NCBI GenBank assembly: GCA_002499865.1
Contig: DANL01000065.1
Span: 16,857 to 26,155 of the forward strand
DNA: 9,299 nucleotides
DNA from: Euryarchaeota archaeon UBA121
GTDB lineage: Archaea > Thermoplasmatota > Poseidoniia > Poseidoniales > Thalassarchaeaceae
Direction of reading: 5' to 3'
Below, one piece after another: positions 6,081-9,299 of the stretch (the first letter of the stretch is position 1; each line of letters begins with the position of its first letter). Both the position numbers and the translations under genes were made by a program. A model generated the notes under the pieces. It saw only the letters and a program-made list of their open reading frames with translations. It was not told the origin of the DNA and ran no database searches.

Positions 6081-7098
6081 CACTACGCTGAGTCCGGAAC
6101 CCTGGTCCGTTCACCTACTGGGGCTCATAAGTCCCATGCTAGCAATTACTGGAAATGTGTTAGGTGGTGCCTACACTCTTTCCGGTGTTCTCTTCATTTG
6201 GGTTTTGAGCCCTATCCTTGACGTCCTATTCGGGGAGTCGGAGTCGCCTAGGCCTCCACGAGAGTCTGGTACTCCCTTTGAGAGATTACTATGGGTTCAC
6301 GGAATATTGCACTTCGTGATGCTAGCGACGTTCTTCTACTTCGTCGCAAGCGAGGGGCTCACTCGTTGGATGTTAGCGGCATCTCTATCAACTGGTCTGG
6401 TTGCAGCTGCTTCGGCTATTGTTACTGCACATGAGCTAGGACACAAGAGGCCCAGAAGTCCCGGATGGAGATTGGCAAGAGCACTTCTTTTCAGTATAAA
6501 TTACGCTCATTTCACTACTGAGCACAATTACAATCATCACAAGAACGTAGCTACAGACAAAGATCCAGCCAGTGCTACCTATGAGCAGAGCATCTGGTCA
6601 TTCTGGGTTAGAACCATACCAGGGCAATTCATATCATCAGTGAGAGTACACAATAGGAAGGGCAGAACCGGTTTCAGAAACCCATCATGGAGGGGTCTTG
6701 CCCTCCAATCACTGTGTGTATCAATTCTGATTCTCTTGCACTATGCAGGGATTTACTGGGCGGCGCCCGTTCTAATTGGTTGGCTAATAGCCTCAGGTAT
6801 CGCTATACTCACCCTAGAGTATGTCAATTACATACGTCACTGGGGACTAAGGAGAGAGAACGGAGGGAGGTTCGAAGAAGGACATGCTTGGAATACAGAG
6901 GCTAGGTGGTCCAGGTGGAGTCTCCTGGAACTGACTAGGCATTCTGATCACCATCTCCAAGCATCAGTTCCTTTCTGGAAACTAAGGCCATATCCAGATG
7001 CTCCCAGATTGCCGTCTGGCTACTACGCATGCTGGTGGCCATGTCTATTCCCCCCACTTTGGAGGAGAATGATGAAAGGAAGGGCTCCGAACATCTGA
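6073..7098 (+). CDS. AlkB-like membrane di-iron hydroxylase (alkane 1-monooxygenase family)
   Basis: This 341-residue integral membrane protein belongs to the AlkB branch of the fatty-acid desaturase/hydroxylase superfamily. AlkB enzymes hydroxylate the end carbon of medium-chain alkanes using O2 and electrons from rubredoxin. The histidine boxes are all present: HELGHK (120-125), EHNYNHHKNVATDKDPASA (150-168), NYIRHWGL (252-259) and TRHSDHH (288-294). The closing LRPYPDAPRLPSGYY and PPLWRRMM segments are also typical of AlkB. Several helices are visible, about 14-53, 72-93, 98-118, 210-228 and 230-250. Two positions differ from the usual bacterial motifs: EHxxGHH reads EHNYNHH, and NYxEHYGL reads NYIRHWGL. 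No rubredoxin domain is fused and none is nearby. The ATG overlaps the msrA end by 8 bases, which suggests coupled translation. The substrate could be an alkane, a fatty acid, a lipid or another hydrophobic chain, so no symbol is given. Confidence 0.87.
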   Translation: MSDTTLSPEPWSVHLLGLISPMLAITGNVLGGAYTLSGVLFIWVLSPILDVLFGESESPRPPRESGTPFERLLWVHGILHFVMLATFFYFVASEGLTRWMLAASLSTGLVAAASAIVTAHELGHKRPRSPGWRLARALLFSINYAHFTTEHNYNHHKNVATDKDPASATYEQSIWSFWVRTIPGQFISSVRVHNRKGRTGFRNPSWRGLALQSLCVSILILLHYAGIYWAAPVLIGWLIASGIAILTLEYVNYIRHWGLRRENGGRFEEGHAWNTEARWSRWSLLELTRHSDHHLQASVPFWKLRPYPDAPRLPSGYYACWWPCLFPPLWRRMMKGRAPNI

Positions 7099-7169
7099 GT
7101 TCTCCCCATCCGTCCATTAACTTACACTAGCTAAGCCCTCATCGGGGCAACCTTCAATTCTTCATTGGG

Positions 7170-7622
7170 ATGCAGCCTTCCATGGTCGTTCCCAGAAGGG
7201 ATGATGATGATGATGTTCCAGCTGACAAGGCTTGGGCAATCCATGCGGCCATAATTGGTCTGAATACCGGTAATTTGCTCTTCAGGGGCTTAGAGCTAGA
7301 TCCTGATGATCCTGGAATGATAACTGTGGCTTGTTTGGCAGTACTAGCGGCCGCTCTGCCTTTCCAAGCAATCTTCTTCCTCATCAACTCCTACATACAA
7401 GAAGCCTCGAACGTCCATGAGATCGAATTCATAATGTTGCAGAGGCTATCCTTGATATGTCAGACCATATCCTACCTGTCACTTACGGCTATAGGAATTC
7501 TGATGTTCGAGACTCACGTGTATGTCGGAGGGAGCTTCTTTGCAGGTTGCATAGTAGCATTCTTCCTACTTAGGGCTGCGATGAATCAGGCAGAGGCATT
7601 AGCCACTAGCCATACTCGTTAA
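7170..7622 (+). CDS. Small membrane protein of unknown function
   Basis: I do not recognise this 150-residue protein. A short polar N-terminus with five aspartates in a row (residues 11-15) is followed by a weakly hydrophobic segment (22-38), then three clear membrane helices near 50-73, 93-113 and 117-136, and a short polar tail. The ATG at 7170 is the first in the frame; another at 7182 is possible. The 71-base gap before it shows no clear Shine-Dalgarno sequence or strong TATA box; ATTAACTTAC near 7116 is only a weak candidate. It may be read with the upstream genes or on its own. It and the next gene are unrelated in sequence but similar in kind. Confidence 0.65.
   Translation: MQPSMVVPRRDDDDDVPADKAWAIHAAIIGLNTGNLLFRGLELDPDDPGMITVACLAVLAAALPFQAIFFLINSYIQEASNVHEIEFIMLQRLSLICQTISYLSLTAIGILMFETHVYVGGSFFAGCIVAFFLLRAAMNQAEALATSHTR
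7200..7214 (+). repeat. (GAT)5 trinucleotide run encoding Asp x5
   Basis: Five GAT triplets in a row encode residues 11-15 of the small membrane protein. The run is short and could vary in length by slippage, but it stays in frame and lies in a region that is probably disordered. It could also serve as a simple acidic patch. Confidence 0.7.
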
Positions 7623-7663
7623 TTCGTAGAGAGGTTGATTGCTGACCTTCCCTTGTGACCCAC

Positions 7664-8473
7664 ATGGCTGATGCCTTCACAATGCCAAGCCTTCCACCGG
7701 CTTCTCCTTGGGATGCCTATATTCTGATGCTCGCGGTACCCTTTATTTTGAGACTAGTTTTTGTAGCTCCACCATTAATCGACCTGATCAACACCTATGC
7801 TCCGCCAGGTGAGAGGACAAAGCATGTTAGGTGGTTCTTGTCCAAAATAAAATCATTACCTGTCAAGGGGTTCTGGCTAATATTAGTGAATGAGACAATG
7901 TCATTTATTTTACCAGCTATAGTTGCAATCGGTGCGCGTTATTGGCTAGGACCAATTGGTTGGCCGACATGGGATGATACTCCAGACATGGGAGTAGCCC
8001 TTCTTCTTCTTGCTGGGGGGTTATGGCTACTTTCAGATTTTTCAAAGGTCATGAGATCTAGAAGAGACATTCAGTCAATTGCAAAGTACAATCTTTCAAC
8101 GGCAAAAATGGTAGTCCAAGGAGCAGTAGTAGGTAGAAATATACTCCAAAATGTCAGTGATTCTGGCATCCCTCGTCCTTGGAGAGAAGTAATTGAAGTC
8201 GACTTTGAGGTAGAGGGGGAAGCAACCATAGTTCCAGAAACGAACCCTATGACCGAGATGATATACTCTCTATTGGACAGAGGAGCCGATGCATTGGAGG
8301 AAATCCTAGGAAGGGTAAGGGAGCCAGCTACTGTCGCTATGGAAAGACTGGATAGGGAGATACAGGACCGTGTTTCTCAGAGAGTTCAAGCATCAGCAAA
8401 GTCACTACTTCAGAATATCATTTTTTCAATAGCCCCAATAGTTGTACTAATTGGTCTGGATAGACTCATCTAG
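7664..8473 (+). CDS. Membrane protein of unknown function with a cytosol-like central domain
   Basis: I do not recognise this 269-residue protein. Membrane segments lie near 18-41, 69-90 and 108-124. A basic patch RSRRD (131-135) follows the third, so the next part is probably cytoplasmic. Residues 135-248 are hydrophilic, with REVIEVDFEVEGEATI (174-189), probably strands, and then a long charged helical stretch (about 196-248), perhaps a coiled coil or amphipathic helix. A last hydrophobic segment (250-266) ends the protein, giving an anchor at both ends of the soluble part. The ATG at 7664 is chosen; a GTG at 7655 would add three residues. No Shine-Dalgarno sequence is evident. Its last 27 bases overlap the convergent MFS gene. 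Confidence 0.7.
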   Translation: MADAFTMPSLPPASPWDAYILMLAVPFILRLVFVAPPLIDLINTYAPPGERTKHVRWFLSKIKSLPVKGFWLILVNETMSFILPAIVAIGARYWLGPIGWPTWDDTPDMGVALLLLAGGLWLLSDFSKVMRSRRDIQSIAKYNLSTAKMVVQGAVVGRNILQNVSDSGIPRPWREVIEVDFEVEGEATIVPETNPMTEMIYSLLDRGADALEEILGRVREPATVAMERLDREIQDRVSQRVQASAKSLLQNIIFSIAPIVVLIGLDRLI

Positions 8474-9299
8474 CATCTTCTTCTCACTGGGTGTCGCGAG
8501 TAATACCCATAGAAGGCCCGCTAATATTTGCATAGTTCCAGTGGCTATAATCGTCTCTCTGAGCGTAAGGAAGTCATTTTCCAGAATCAAACCAGCGGCC
8601 ACTGTTGACAGTCCCATCGTCATGGTGATCCCAAGTGAGTCAGTACCGAATACCCTTCCCAACCACTCGTCCTCGCTCCTCTTCTGGAGCATCGTCGTTG
8701 ACAGTACCCAATTGACACCGCTAGCCGCGTGGGATATGAAAACATAGACTAGTATTATCGCCGTCCACTCAGAGACTGCTACTGCCATGTAGAATGCTCC
8801 GCTGATTATCAATACTCCTCCTAGTAGATACGGTACAAGCCTGTCATTAGTCATGAACCGTCGACTGACTATTGGTCCAAATCCTGAGCCAAATCCTCTA
8901 GCCATGTACAGAATTCCTATTCCAGCGGCGACATCACCAAAACCAGCCTCCCTACCTATTAGAATCAGGAGAAACACCTGTGCGCCCCCGCCCGAAGCCC
9001 ACATGGCCTTCGCCAAGACTACTCTCCTGATAGACGGCTTCAACAGAATATACTTCCATCCAGAAAGAATCTCGTCAAGCATAGCTCTGGGATTACTGGA
9101 CAAGCTTCCAGATTTCTCAGGACCTCCATGTGGGAGGGTCAGGATTAGAGTAATAGCCACAAGAAAAGTAATAGAGTCAATCCAAAGCGCTGCCTCTATT
9201 CCGTATTGTGATATGGTTAGACCGCCAATTCCGGCTCCGATTCCCATGGCAGCAGACCATCCTCCCGAAGATAGAGCATTAGCAGATAGTAACTCCTCC
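8447..9299 (-). CDS. Major facilitator superfamily transporter, partial
   Basis: The last 283 residues of an MFS protein are visible; the frame is open through the right edge, so an ATG at 9247 is internal. The reading begins EELLSANALSSGGWSAAMG followed by GIGAGIGGL, the conserved N-domain pattern of the EntS/MFS_3-like group, where it lies near helix 4. About a third of a typical 400-residue transporter is missing, including the first helices. Roughly eight hydrophobic segments follow, with the charged central loop near residues 65-80 (GGPEKSGSLSSNPRAM) and a basic C-terminal half signature around ARGFGSGFGPIVSRRF. Such proteins usually export small molecules by proton antiport; the substrate is unknown. 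The 3' end overlaps the convergent membrane-protein gene by 27 bases. Confidence 0.88.
   Translation of the reverse strand, partial: EELLSANALSSGGWSAAMGIGAGIGGLTISQYGIEAALWIDSITFLVAITLILTLPHGGPEKSGSLSSNPRAMLDEILSGWKYILLKPSIRRVVLAKAMWASGGGAQVFLLILIGREAGFGDVAAGIGILYMARGFGSGFGPIVSRRFMTNDRLVPYLLGGVLIISGAFYMAVAVSEWTAIILVYVFISHAASGVNWVLSTTMLQKRSEDEWLGRVFGTDSLGITMTMGLSTVAAGLILENDFLTLRETIIATGTMQILAGLLWVLLATPSEKKMLDESIQTN

Noticed and set aside
6073..7098. Ordinary fatty-acid desaturase as the product
   Set aside because: The HELGHK, RHSDHH and PPLWR patterns are those of AlkB hydroxylases rather than acyl-lipid desaturases, although the substrate is still uncertain.
8417..8426. T-run inside the end of the second orphan membrane-protein gene as a terminator
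   Set aside because: It lies within the coding sequence, about 50 bases before the stop, with no hairpin; it encodes part of the C-terminal helix.
8451..8747. Plus-strand frame opposite the MFS gene
   Set aside because: The minus strand has a long coherent transporter there; the plus frame has no recognisable features.
1..9299. tRNA or rRNA genes, CRISPR arrays, insertion sequences or phage genes
   Set aside because: No cloverleaf, spaced direct repeats, transposase or terminal inverted repeats were seen, and gaps between genes are too small for most of these.

Overview
This window looks like a piece of an archaeal chromosome with tightly packed genes and moderate GC. The strongest evidence for archaea is a stand-alone TYW1 (4-demethylwyosine synthase) whose three extra cysteines have the same spacing as in the methanogen enzyme. 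A palindromic TATA-like box between two divergent genes and heavy AGA/AGG arginine codon use agree with this. The gene mix suggests a mesophilic, aerobic, planktonic euryarchaeon, perhaps Marine Group II/Poseidoniales or a relative: an AlkB-type membrane di-iron oxygenase, MsrA, YbjQ-like proteins and many small membrane proteins. That lineage is an inference, not a demonstrated assignment.

Layout. From 1 to 1257 (+) lies the end of an ABC export system: the C-terminus of an FtsX/MacB-type permease, then its ATPase, which carries an unusual C-terminal extension (AbrB-like strand segment plus a four-cysteine zinc ribbon). The ATPase gene overlaps the convergent TYW1 gene by 10 bases. From 1248 to 3991 (-) runs a same-strand series, read right to left: a four-helix membrane protein, two adjacent YbjQ/DUF74-like paralogues (one soluble, one membrane-anchored), then TYW1. 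At about 4016-4023 a palindromic ATTATAAT box could serve both directions. From 4094 to 7098 (+) is a likely operon of IMP dehydrogenase (guaB), methionine sulfoxide reductase (msrA) and an AlkB-like hydroxylase. The msrA frame has no ATG, GTG or TTG start. From 7170 to 8473 (+) are two unidentified membrane proteins. From 8447 to the right edge (-) is a partial MFS transporter that overlaps its convergent neighbour by 27 bases.

How the parts may work together. IMPDH makes XMP for GTP synthesis. MsrA repairs oxidised methionine and overlaps the oxygenase gene by 8 bases, so those two are probably translationally coupled. No rubredoxin or rubredoxin reductase, the usual electron donors of AlkB, is visible. 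No stretch longer than about 70 bases lacks a gene. I see no RNA gene, insertion sequence, CRISPR array or prophage. The most interesting points are the ATPase C-terminal module, the msrA start, the archaeal AlkB-like gene and its context, and the duplicated YbjQ pair.
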